A stretch of DNA of 64,000 nt, taken from contig JAYKKR010000012.1 in NCBI GenBank assembly GCA_036971615.1, positions 1,116,001-1,180,000 of the forward strand, read 5' to 3'. Source of the DNA: Amyloporia xantha. Its lineage: Eukaryota > Basidiomycota > Agaricomycetes > Polyporales > Adustoporiaceae. The translations under genes were made by a program, and so were the position numbers. Within the stretch, counting starts at the first letter, position 1. Each line of letters starts with the position of its first letter. Of the stretch, positions 12,922 through 23,985 are shown piece after piece. Under the pieces are notes generated by a model. It saw only the letters and a program-made list of their open reading frames with translations. It did not search any database and was not told where the DNA came from.

Positions 12922-14223
12922 TCAGGAAAATGCCAATGCTGCCCAAGTCGAGATCATACCCAAGGCCGCCCCTTGACCTACGCGGACAAGGCCGTAACCT
13001 CTCCTGTGACCTTCTTCTGGCTTCTGCCTGAGGCAATTGCTCAGATCTCGTACAGCCAGACCGTTCACGCCGACAAGGAACCAGACTTCGCCTATATCCG
13101 GACGCGGTACTACAGCGGAGGCGAATCCGGCTTCTGTCGCAGCCTCACGCAGCTCCCGAATACCAGCTTCAGTGACTAGAAAAGCCTGGCAACCATCTGA
13201 CGGCCAAACTTCAGACTTTGAAGAAACAGGCAGGTCCTTGGCTGGCGCATCCACGGGTGCACCCGTTTTCGATAGAAGGGACGAGTTATTAGGGACTGAA
13301 GCCGATTCAGCGGCATGATCTCTAGATACCGGTTGAATGGGAACGGAGGCACTCTCAAACCTCAGCGGTAATTTGCCTTTAATCAATTCTGGCAAAGCCG
13401 CCTCGGCATGGAGAGATTCCGATGGCGCCTATTTACAGAAGAATTCAATACTGTGTGAGACCAAGAACAGGGAGGACGTACTGCTGGCAGTGACGTAGAG
13501 ATTGAGAGCCCATCTAGGTCATCCACAATATCCTCAACGGATGGTGGAGGTAAGCAATACCCTTTCGGGTGTCCTTTCATAGGCCGTCTGCATTTCGTGC
13601 AGCGAGGTTTCTTTCTAGTATGGGCACCAACACTAATGATTGGTTCATCAGACGCAGAGTCTGCCGAGTCCCTAGTTGAAGGCCTCCCACTGCTGCCTTT
13701 GAGGGCTAATTCGGACACAGTTAGTGATGTAGATAACGTGACACACTGAATCGAAACAGCGCACACTGAAGACTTCGCTTCGGTTCCGCCCACGTCAATC
13801 CCAAAGAAACAAGTCTTCCGCTATCACAATCTGCGAGTAGATAGACGATTGCCTGAGCGAGGTTTTCCACCTTTCTAAACTTCGTGAAGTGAGAGGCTTT
13901 GGACCCTTTGAAGAGCGACTTGACATCAGACCTGCGTGCAAAGCTATGCAGTAGCCGGTGTCATATAAAAACAGACAGACTCACATATAGTCGGAAGTGA
14001 TTAGCCTGCTACCTTCTGTCTTGTCGAAAATCGCATACATAGGACTACCGTCCGGCAAGAATTTGCATTCGTAGAGGAGGCCATTCGTATGCACCTTCAG
14101 CAAATAGTCATCCAGCACTCGATCGGTCTCTGGAAGGCCAATAGTCTTAAATGCTTCTTTCTGCAGGTTATATATCTCTTGAATAACGGCATTATTCGGA
14201 TGTTTGACGAGTATTTTCGGCAA
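12922..14223 (-). CDS. Orphan protein with a CxxC...GHxxGxC motif
   Basis: I do not recognise a characterised family. Four exons (14223-13985, 13931-13811, 13745-13482, 13428-12922) join in frame across introns of 53, 65 and 53 nt, giving about 376 residues. The first two exons contain a compact region ending in DVKSLFKGSKASHFTKF and NLAQAIVYLLA. This vaguely resembles the RNase H1 N-terminal/viroplasmin fold seen in many basidiomycete orphans (inference only). The middle is Ser-rich and carries CTKCRRPMKGHPKGYC, a likely small zinc-binding knuckle. The C-terminal part contains FLVTEAGIRELREAA and WFLVGVNGLAV and ends in a short hydrophobic run (GMISTWAALAFS). All four exons remain open with good splice signals, so the gene looks alive. 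Its role is unknown. Confidence 0.6.
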
Positions 14224-16234
14224 GGTGGAGCTAGATAGCTGAGCAGAGCTGCTACTGGCGAGTACTCAGCAAAGTGGGTTGACGTTGCATACCTACGAGT
14301 ACGTACTGTGAAGAGTGAACCCCGCCATCGCTGTCCCCAATTACTACAAACCAGGTCTTCGAGGGGGAAGGCATGATGGCGAACAATTGGATAGGCGCTA
14401 CGACAGTCAACCGTGAGACTCCTTATACGAGTGGGAAGCTGGGAACAAACACACCGTGTTCCACGTGCATACTTCGCCTCTGTGACAATATCATGTGGTC
14501 AGTGTATTCTGGCCATTCTCTGCTGATAAACAACTGGATAAAATTCACCGGCACAGCCACGTTCGTCTCCTGAGTCAGGTCAATGTTTTGGAGGCCTTCT
14601 TAGTCACTCCCATATCGCAGACACCAGCGACGGTAGGGAAAGACGGCTACCGCTTTACCTGCTTCAAGAGTGTAGCAGATTGCGCGTAGAAAATCTGGCG
14701 CGGCATATCATTGACCACAACCGTGGAGTTTCAAGATGCAGATGCCTTCATATCTGCATTCGGCATTTGATGAATTAGAAAGATCATGGATTGAAAAGAT
14801 GACGCCTTTAGGCATCGACGGATGCCTCCATCACATGTTCGCCTTAGACCAAGTCCAAGACAGTTGAGACGAGCTACCAAGCTCTATGCGAATGGAAATA
14901 AGAACTCACGCTGATCGCAAGAGCCTGCCCTGTTCAGAATATACCAGTGGAATAGATACAACCTTGGTATGCCCCGCTAATCAATACAACGCTACAACAT
15001 GCGATACTATAATGGTGCCAAGCATCACGCAGGATACTTCTTCTCCAAATAGTCTTGACAGGGCGTCCAGATAAGGCCCCCTTCTGGTATCCATGAGGAT
15101 CCAGACATCATTCTCGTCACCAGTGAGCCCGAGCCGAACGAGGAGAAAAGAGTGAATTCAGCTTTCGTCAATTCCATCCAGAGACAACAAGTATTTGATA
15201 GGGGTTAGGATCATTGAGATATGGACGCAGTGACAGCCTGAGGTATTTGCACAAGTGTGTAGCTGAACTTCTTCAGTCACCAGCTACGGTCTACTGGAGG
15301 TTTCCAGATAATGTGATCAACGGCGATCGATCCAACATTATGAGATTACCAAGATTCACTTCCTCAGGGCAATCAGTTAAGGCGAACCCTAGCAGGAAGA
15401 GAGGCCGTCCTTGTACACTCCCAAGTTGTTCGGAGCTCGCCGACTGGGAGACACACAGGTACGCATGCATCATCTGCGTAGCACCGCGTGAAGCGCGAAA
15501 TTGCGGGCGCTCGGGATTTCGCTCGGATTTACAAATCCCAGCAAAATCCTGTATATGCTGCCGCTTCATTACAAGCTCTTCAGGATTGCTCAGGGATCAA
15601 GCTGCCGTTGCAAGGTCATTCCGTGCATGTTTCTCTTGCTCCCACATCTTATAAACTCAGCCGACGACAAGATAAATAGAACAAATTGACAACATGCACT
15701 GGTGAATCGGAGGGAAAGCAGTTCCGGATAGGGTAACATCCGCTTTCGAAGCACGTCGAAATTCAAAGCCCGCGAGCTGGGATCGAGCCATATTTGTCGG
15801 ACTGCTGCACTGCCGCCGTCAGTTGACCATTATCACGCTGCCGCGCAGCTGTTACATAACACTGACATTGACGAGCGCTGAGATAGGTGCTTTCCACATG
15901 TTGGGCGGAGGACTGAGATGATTGTGACATTGTATAGGACCAGGTGATGCGGATGTAGGAGATGCAGGTAGGAAGGTGCTTTCGGATTACTGGTGATAAT
16001 CCCGGGCAATCGCTAACAGCCTATCCTGAAGGTACAATCCATGTCTGTCGCCTCGCGGACGATGGTTTTATGTCTTCTCGCCCTGCTGGCAGGAAGCCTC
16101 GCGATAATCAAGAACTTCCGCACGTCACGTTCTTGTACTATCGCCGCATGTGGCCCCTAGTTCTACTCAATTCCTGACCACAACCAGTGTGTGCTGTTGT
16201 ACCTTTTCCATACCACCACGACTGTTTCACAGTG
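14224..16234. other. No gene recognised
   Basis: Short frames only, several overlapping (15214-15654 plus, 15291-15569 minus). An unstarted plus frame near 15060-15205 reads as an acidic coding-like piece (HEDPDIILVTSEPEPNEEKR) and could be an isolated exon, but I cannot attach it to a gene. Confidence 0.35.
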
Positions 16235-18345
16235 ATGTTAAAATCTGAAAGCACGACGATCCCGGGTTTCCCTCATCCTGACATTCTTGACGAGGAAGTA
16301 TCTGTTGTGGTATTGGTCGAGAGTTCGCCAGCAATGGACGATAATTGGAAAGAGGCTCGAGATCATTATCTTCCCGCTCTATTGAAGAGTCTCAGGACAG
16401 CTACGATGGCACTTCCGGTCCGTACTTCTATCACCAATTTCTAGTCATGATGCTCGACTCAAGACCATTTAGATGAATGTCTGCTGGCTGACGACTCGTC
16501 CGGAGTTTGCGCCATCAAATACGCGCGTCCGGCACACTAACGACTGTGAAACTGTTCCCGAACTCCAGCTTACTGATTGGCCGGCCATCGCGGTATCCGC
16601 ATATAGTCTCCGTCGTTGCATGAACGTAAGCATTTGTGTGTCGATATACATTCGTTAGAAAGGGACATACAATCACTACCACTCAGATATTCATGAAGTT
16701 GCCAAAACGATCGCCGGGTCTTCAACATCTGGTTGTCGTCGCTGCAGGCCCACTCCTGGGAGATGCAACATGGTCAGCTTCAATGCTGGATGGTGCCACT
16801 CCGTGCAATGACATCGCGTTAGCAATGTGTCAGGTGCGCGCATTTGGTGCTATTCTTCTTGCTACTAGTACTCTCTTGACTCCGATTCACACTTACCAGG
16901 GGAACATACATCTTCATCTAGTTCTGAGCCGGTTAGACGCCACGGCAGCGTTTCGTAAATTCTTTGATCGTGCGGTGAGCCGCCGTCATTATGTCTGACC
17001 CAGCATAATCTAAATAGACTGTACATAGTGCTCTATCCAAGGTCTCATTGAGGTCTCGCCAGGGTTTGCTGTGAATGAGTTTTGTATTCTTTCGTCGGGC
17101 ATATCACTTGGGGAAAAAGGTTCGTGACTTCCATACAGCCAGATTGCTCTCTATAACTCATGCTGACATCTACGGTCATTCCATATGTTATATCATTCCT
17201 TATAACTTCAATAAGGTACCCAGTTTTCAGCGCAGACATCTGCTTCTTCCCTGCATAAATCTACGATATCAGGGACGAGCCCATCACAGTCACCGCCACG
17301 ATACATAGATACTAGCTCGGAGGGAGCTCTTCTAGCCTACTTAAGCTCAAAACCTCGGGCACCTGGACTTGTCACTCCTGTGCGGCATGCTGTTGGTGTG
17401 ACCAAGAAGCCTCATAATGTCAAAAAGTCCTGGGCAGAAGAAGTTATACATTACGGTCGACACTTGTACCCTGAAGCCTTGAGGCCCCCGACTTTGTCTC
17501 GGCCCTCATATCGTTTGCAACCGGAGACAAATGCGAGTATCGCCATCTCCAAGCGTCCCTCATTTCGCCTGTCTCCGCCAACCAATGCTTCTACTTTGCA
17601 CCGCGGAAAACAGCGAGAGCCTGCCCGCATTCTACCTTCCTTTATGGAATATGACGATGATGCTACCATGTCGGAGTCAGCACAGGCTGCTTTTGACAGC
17701 TTAATGTCGAGGAGCCGACCCCTCACGGAACCTCCTAGATTGAACCTTTCAGCCGTTGATCAGCCAGGAGGCTGGCCACGCCAATCAGCCCTTTCTGCGA
17801 GCTATCTTGAGCCTTCAGATGATCCTGTCCAGTACTTAAATCGTGCTGTCTCTGTTCAAAACGCACCAGTCAGTGAGTTCTCTGCAAAGGCACATACGGC
17901 AAGTCCTCTTGGTCGTTAATGTTTAAGCTTCTCGCTCAAGGGAGAAATTTCTGCGCAGGATTCATCGTATCCACCTCAGGAATATTCCCTCGGTCTCAAT
18001 AGACTGGATAATCATAGGGAATGTTCCTTGGCGTATGGCGTCAACGGCGTGCACGGGAATGTGCATGAGGGGTCAGAGCAGCCATTCACTGCTAGCCCAG
18101 AGTATGATTCTTTCGTGGTGCAGTCCGAAAGGCAAGTGTATCCAGATGGAATGGAAACGCTGCCAGCGTCCGCGGGCATGTCAGAAGCCTTGCCGCTTAT
18201 CCAGCCACTTCGCACCCCCTCGATCATGGAGGAATTCTCTGGTGTCGAGAGTTCTCAGCAACCTGGACTGGCCACGGGAGACTTATTGAACGAAGGCCGT
18301 AACTATGAGCAGCATGGCGGATCGATCCCGCTTACCTCACAGTGA
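16235..18345 (+). CDS. vWA-domain protein, Med25-like
   Basis: Probably a protein with an N-terminal von Willebrand A domain, similar in layout to Mediator subunit 25. ATG 16235 is followed by EEVSVVVLVESSPAMDDNWK and ARDHYLPALLKSL, a vWA first strand and helix with a DxSxS-like site reduced to ESS. Later exons supply PGLQHLVVVAAGPLL and NIHLHLVLSRLDATAAF (about 16.68-16.98 kb), which fit later vWA strands. From about 17.27 kb the protein is Pro/Ser/Thr-rich, with EGALLAYLSSKPRAPGL. An in-frame TAA at 17917 is removed by a 72-nt intron (17869-17940), after which the frame runs to 18345. Introns between 16.44 and 17.27 kb are only partly resolved. Med25 would recruit activators to Mediator in the nucleus. 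The Med25 assignment is inference from domain order and is not certain. Confidence 0.5.
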
Positions 18346-19518
18346 TGGATACCGCTGGCAGCCTTATGTACTTCAGCCGTCTCTTCATTTTCGCCAGTGT
18401 GCAGGGTCTTTCGTACTTCTTAGATGGTTGAGATATACCTGGTATATTTTCTGTTCCCCGTTGCCAATTAGTGTGATACGTGATTTCACGGCGATTGCTG
18501 ACATGCGTATATAGAATATGAAAGATATCTTCTACCGATGAGTTAGCGGAGCTGAGGCTGCCAGCTTTCGCCAGCTGCAAAGAGGGTGCCAGACTCTAGC
18601 TATATAATGAGAATCTGCCGAGACGATTTCCACTTCAGCGACTGGCTACCGTGCCAGCAGTATCCCTCTAGGCTTACATGATTGCATGTCCGTCCATGGT
18701 CGAAGCTGCACGCTATTTCCGTGCATCCGCGCCCAGGCAATGCCATTTCTCTCGTCCCTAATATCGTGCCCGCACGACACGTCCCCATCTCCGCAATTTT
18801 CTGGCGATCGCTGCACGCGAAGATATATGCGTGCTCCCCTTCTCTATGGCGAACTGATGGCTGAATGTGAATGCGAGCTCTGCTAGTAGTGTGGCGAATC
18901 ACAGCCCTTGATATTAGCTTGGCGACCGGCGGTGTTGGCTACGGTTTGGCGAGCTAGTGGGAATGTCATATTAACTTATAGGCCGAAATCGATGCAGGAG
19001 CGAGTATTTTCCCTCCACTGCGTACTTAACATGACTCCCTTCGCGGTGGACGATAGTACAGACCATGAGCACATGATATTTTGAAAGCTTAACAATATTG
19101 CATCGTCTCCCCGCTGCTACTAGAGATCACCCATCAGAAAGAAAACACGCAGTAAAGGGGGGTATAAAATATCGACGTCGTTCACTGGCCTCAAATAGTT
19201 TAATGGCAGTCCATTCCTATGGCGAGGAGTGAGACAGGCCACCAGCGGTCTAGCATACGGATATCGAACGAAGTGAATCCACGGCATACTCACCGCTTCC
19301 CGGCCAGCGAGACAGAGATGACCTTCCTAGACCCTATGCCTGTGCAGCCCTTTCTGGACAGAGTTCGTTTGAATCCAACTGTGCTGTTGCGACATTCAAC
19401 AAACGTTTTGAAACGTTGAAGTAGAGGGATCTGCGATGACCTTTCTATTTTCCACAGGCAACCCTCCAAGAACAGTGACATACCTAACGAGTAACCGTAT
19501 CTTGCTTGTAACGCTCAA
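18346..19518. other. No gene recognised
   Basis: Intergenic sequence between the vWA gene and the palindromic element. The frames on both strands are short. The ORF at 19219-19419 has no family signature. Confidence 0.45.
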
Positions 19519-19525
19519 GATATGC

Positions 19526-19865
19526 CAGCTGCTTATGTACTAATGGTGCACCAACTGACGGATGGGCCTACGGACGGTTATGCACCAGGCAGCGCTTCTG
19601 CCTGCCCGCTGGTGCATCAACTCCTGGGGTATCTCCGGACCCTCCGGGGCCTCCTAGCTTTCGCCGTAGGGCCCCCTCGGCATCACGGCTTATTACTATA
19701 TCAGGTAGCTATATTACTATTGTAGTGCAATATGTATTCTTGGTGCCACGGGCTCACCTGGGCACCGAAAAATGGACAAAAAAGGTAATAAATCATATTT
19801 TTATTTCTCGTTTCAGTAGCTACGGGTACAATGATATACGAATCTATATATGGTAACTATATCCA
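19526..19865 (+). repeat. Left terminal inverted repeat of the 3.4 kb element
   Basis: Inverted counterpart of 22550-22888, about 85% alike by eye. It includes the self-complementary TGGTGCACCA and, further in, the shared TTTCAGTAGCTAC-type block near 19813. Confidence 0.7.
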
Positions 19866-20620
19866 TCGAACGCGCTCGGGCGGAGGAACGGGGTGGCGCG
19901 CACGGGCGGGCACAGCGTGTGCTGGCGGGACAGCGTGTACGGCGGGGAGCAGCGCGTACCGGCGGGGACAGGGTCAGCGTGCGCGAAGCGGGGCCAGCGT
20001 GCGTACCGGTGGGGAGCGCGTACCGGCGTGGGCAGGGGCAGCGTGCGTGAGCGGGGCCAGCGCGTACGGTGGGGAAGCGCGTACCGCGGGGGCAGCACGT
20101 TCGGCAGGGGCAACACGTACGGCAGGGAGCAGCGTGTCGGGCAAAGGGCAGCGTGTCGAACAGAGCGGCGATGTCTGAGCGGGGAGCAGCGCGTACGGCG
20201 GGAGCAGGGGCAGCGCGCACCGGCGGGGGCAGCGTGTACGGCAGGGAGCAGCGTGTCGGGCAAGGGCAGCGTGTCTGACGGGGAGCAGCGCGTGCGGCGG
20301 GAGCAGGGGCAGCGCGTACCGGCGGGGGCAGCGCGTACGGCAGGGGGCAGCGTGTCCGGCGGGGCAGCGCATAAGGCAGGGGCAGTAGCGGGTAGCGGGT
20401 AGCAAGGAGTGGAGCAGCGGAAGCGGGCAGCGGGGATGGCCAGCGTGCAGCGGGGTCGGGCGGCGGGCAGCGAAGTTGGCGAGCGCGCAGCGAGGCAGGT
20501 GTGCGTGCAGCGGGTGGGCGTGAGGCAGGCGTCGAGCAGGCAGGGGCGTCGAGCAGGCAGGGGCGTTGGCAGGGGCGTTGGCAGGGGCGTCGGCCTTGCA
20601 GGAACGTACGCTGTCGGGCT
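19866..20620. repeat. G-rich minisatellite arm
   Basis: Degenerate tandem units of roughly 18-24 bp built on GGCAGCGCGTACGGCGGG, very GC-rich and purine-skewed on the plus strand. It makes long open frames on both strands that are repeat translations. The mirrored arm is at 21620-22520. Confidence 0.8.
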
Positions 20621-21619
20621 GCGGTTGTAAACGACCGGTCAGCAACCGAAGAATACAAAAGAAATTTAGAAAACTTACTATATTACGCTGCTCGCGGGCA
20701 GCAGCGGGACGTCGTCAGCGTTGTGGACGACGTCGAGAACGACCAACGCTGACGCGGCGCTGTTGGCGCACGCTGCGGAACAGCCGAAATACCCGATATG
20801 GGTATGTGGCTGAAGTCCTGCTCGCGCTGCTCAGCGAGTACGACCGTTTCGAGCAATTATATTTCGTACCTAAGATATAGAGAGTACTCAAAATATATTT
20901 AAAAGTATATCTTCTAGTTTTTTTGATGTTCCTGCACTTCCTCAGACAGCTATATACAAAACATATCTATTTTGGGCCAAGAATGACCGAAAATTGGCAT
21001 GTTTTGGTGAATATCATCAGTGCTAGGCCATGCACTAGTAGAAGAAAGCATATCCTGTAATAGGAAGTATATAGGAATAAACTATGTTTATGCTTTGTGC
21101 GGATAGATCAATGTTTGCGGCCGCGACGTTCGAAACAGCCGTGTAAGCAGGCTAGCGAACGTTTCGAGTATTGAGTCGCGCCTGGCTGAGCACGCCACCT
21201 GATTGGCTGCGCCAGGCCTCGGCCGACTCGGGCCTCTTCCTCAATACACGCACTTCATCCAGCATCCCTCATATTTGGTGAGTGTATTTTAATACTATTC
21301 TACTGCTCTGATACAAACTCTTGAGGTGATTGAGGCACTCAATAGTGCCTCAGCCACCTTAAACGAATGTCAGACGAATGTAAGACGGTTCAGACGCCTT
21401 CCATAACGGGCAGGCCGGTACTTCGGACTGGCCAAAGGTGACGCGTCACCCTTGGTGTCTTCTCGACGGACGACCACGACGACGACCTCGTCGTCGTCGT
21501 CGTCCCCTTGCTGCCTGTGAGCAGCGTCGCCATAAAAGGTGAGTCTCTCTTTTGTCTCTATATGTTTTGGCACTACTAACCTAGTGTTTCCTAGCTCTGA
21601 CAACGCCGTCAGTGGCCCC

Positions 21620-22520
21620 AGCCGTCAACGTCGCTGCGCTGCGCGTCAGCACCTCTCCTCTCGCTGCCCTCGCCCTCTCGCCATCTCCATCCCTCCCGCT
21701 GTCCCCGCTGCACATCCGCCGTCCGCTGCAAGCGCGCAGTCCCGCTGCTGCACACGCGCCGTCACTCGCTCGCCTGTCCCCTGCTCACTCGCCCGATCCC
21801 CGCTCGCTTCCCCGCTCCCTGCGCGCTCGGTCGATCCCGCTCGATCCCCCATCCGCGCTCGATCCCCCATCCGCGCTCGATCCCCATCGCTCGCTCGGTC
21901 GATCTGCGCTCGCTCGGTCCGCGCTCGCTCAATCCCCTGTCCGCTCGCTCAATCCCCGTCTGCGCTCGCTCACTCCCCCGTCCGCGCTTGCTCGCTCCCC
22001 CGCCCCGCTCGCTTCCCCGCCCCTGCGCTCTCGCTCGATCCGCGCTCGATCCGCGTCCGCGCTCGCTCGCTCCCCTGTCCGCGCTCGCTCAATCCCCTGT
22101 CCGCTCGCTCACTCCCCGTCCTTCGCTCGCTCCCCCGCCCCCGCTTCCCCGCCCCTGCGCTCTCGCTCGATCCGCGCTCGATCCCGCGTCCGCGCTCGCT
22201 CGATCCCGCGTCCGCGCTCGCTCGCTCCCTTGTCCGCGCTCGCTCGATCACCCGTCCGGGCCCGCTCGCTCGATCACCCGTCCGCGCCCGCCCGCTCGAT
22301 CCCCCATCCGCGCTCGCTCGCTCGATCCCCCATCCGCGCCCGCTCGCTCGATCCCCGTCCGCTCGCTCGCTCCCCGTCCCCACTCGCTTGCTCCCCGTCT
22401 GCGCTCGCATGCCCGATCCCCACTCGCTCACCCGGCCACGCTCAGTTCCCCCTGTCGCTCGCTCGGTTTGCGCTTGCACGCCGGCCCGGCCCCCTCGCTC
22501 GATCTGCACTTGCTTACGCC
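21620..22520. repeat. C-rich minisatellite arm
   Basis: Degenerate tandem units built on CGCTCGCTCGATCCCCCG, with a motif and skew opposite to the left arm. It yields an apparent 345-codon Arg/Ser/Pro repeat frame (21539-22576), which is best read as repeat translation. Confidence 0.8.
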
Positions 22521-22549
22521 GCTGCAGACTGCCTGTTATATACAACGAT

Positions 22550-22888
22550 TCATATTGGTATTGGTATAGCCTGTAGCTACTGAAGCAAAATAAAAATCTA
22601 TTTTCTGCTATTTTTATACTATTTTTCGTGCCCAAATTGAGTGTGTGGCACCGAAATACAAATTTCGCTGTAGCTTAAATGACCTAGGGCATTTATATTA
22701 GATACTTACTACATATGGTAACGAGCCGCGATGCCGGGGGGGCCCTACGGCGAAAGGGAGGAGGCCCCGGAGGGTCCGGAGATAGCCCAGGAATTGATGC
22801 ACCAGCAGCCAGGCAGAAGCGCTGCCTGGTGCATAAGCGTCCATAGGCCCATCCGTCAGTTGGTGCACCAGGTATACATAAGTTGGTG
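22550..22888 (-). repeat. Right terminal inverted repeat of the 3.4 kb element
   Basis: Inverted copy of the left end. It includes GGAGGCCCCGGAGGGTCCG and TCAGTTGGTGCACCA and is followed directly by GATATGC at 22889. Confidence 0.7.
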
Positions 22889-22895
22889 GATATGC

Positions 22896-23860
22896 TGGGC
22901 TCGTGGAACGATTCGAATCGTCAAACATAAGAGTTACTCTTACTTTTGTGACGCCACTGCTGCGATGCGCCGAAACCTCCGTGATCTTCCGCTGGAGGTA
23001 TCTGGTGCATGTTCTGACAACGGTCTAAAACGAAAGTAGTAGACAGCAGCAAACAACAAGCCAGCCCAAAAACAATACTGCGGTGGGCGAGATGAAGGCC
23101 TTGATGACGGTGGTCGACCGCGTATACAAGCCACATCGTGTCGCGATGGCAATCTAAAGATCGCGTTACCGCGCTATGAAACCCGATTGAAAGACCATGG
23201 GCGGGAGTTGGATTGTCACCAGATCCAGGAGTAATCAAGACTAATTGCATGATCTATCATCAATGAGGTACAAAGTGAGAAATACGCATACCATGCTAGT
23301 AGGAAGAACAAATATATCCGCGATATTCAGCGATGGCAAGGTATTAGAGAGCTTTGATAGTTCAGTTATTTGAGGCAGAAAACAGCTCTTCCGTAGACAA
23401 ATACAAAGTCCCTGCATGTTTGCGATGTTGTTTGAATAGAAAGAGTGCTTTCATGTGGTTTAGTGCTCCTTTTGTCATGAAATTGAGACCGCCGCTAGTG
23501 TCAGAAGCTCTTCCGATAAAATGGAAGCATCATTCCACAAGAATGATACCAGGTTGCAGTCAAGACGACAGCGCCAGACAGGATAACGCATGTCATGATT
23601 AAGGCCATATGTTCAGTCTTCAGCGCAACAAAATTAGCCGGATTTGTGGAAGATTACAACTGAGCAAAAGTCGAAATTTGTCAGTGGTAAGATGCGCAGA
23701 AGGTCGGGTAAACGTGCCAGTATAGTATGTACCGACAGGGATTGCTAAGGGTGTGCGCTGACTCTAGAAAATTACTGGAGATATCTTCCTCGCGTCGTGC
23801 TGCCAGTCTTGGGAGGCGGATGTCGCGCGTGACGGTCCGGTTTTATTGAGAACTCTGCGT
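22896..23860. other. No gene recognised
   Basis: Sequence between the palindromic element and the Ulp1-like pseudogene. It holds short frames only, and no domain or repeat was seen. Confidence 0.45.
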
Positions 23861-23985
23861 GCAAAAGTGAGTTACTCATAAGCAAAAAGTACAGCGTATA
23901 TGCTACAACGACCGGGAAGTCGTCGTCGCATGCAAAAGTGAATATAAGCAAAAAGTACAATGTGTATGCTACAGCGACTGGGAAG
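23861..23985. repeat. Imperfect direct repeat, about 60 bp x 2
   Basis: Copies at 23861-23920 and 23932-23985 share GCAAAAGTGA, AGCAAAAAGTACA and TATGCTACA blocks in the same order. They lie at the broken C-terminal end of the Ulp1-like pseudogene and translate there as two SRCSI/GRCSI repeats. Confidence 0.65.

Larger units (their letters stand above)
19526..22888. mobile_element. 3.4 kb near-palindromic non-autonomous element
   Basis: The two ends are inverted copies over about 340 bp, starting near CTTATGTA and containing GGTGCACCAACTGACGG. They continue through shared blocks such as CGGACCCTCCGGGGCCTCC and GGTGCCAC. Inside each inverted end lies a long GC-rich minisatellite, G-rich on the plus strand at left and C-rich at right, and in the centre about 1 kb of single-copy DNA. 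A 7-bp direct repeat GATATGC lies at 19519-19525 and 22889-22895 and may be the target-site duplication. The frames inside are translations of the minisatellites. No transposase is visible, so it would need enzymes supplied elsewhere. The superfamily is unassigned. Confidence 0.65.

Noticed and set aside
17917..17919. In-frame TAA as a nonsense mutation in the Med25-like gene
   Set aside because: It lies inside a plausible 72-nt phase-0 intron (17869-17940), after which the same frame continues.
19813..20658. 281-codon minus-strand frame rich in Ala/Pro/Cys/Arg
   Set aside because: Repeat translation of the G-rich array. Other frames and strands of the same array are equally open.
21539..22583. 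Overlapping 345- and 323-codon frames rich in Arg/Ser/Pro
   Set aside because: They are translations of the C-rich minisatellite, open in several frames, with no domain.
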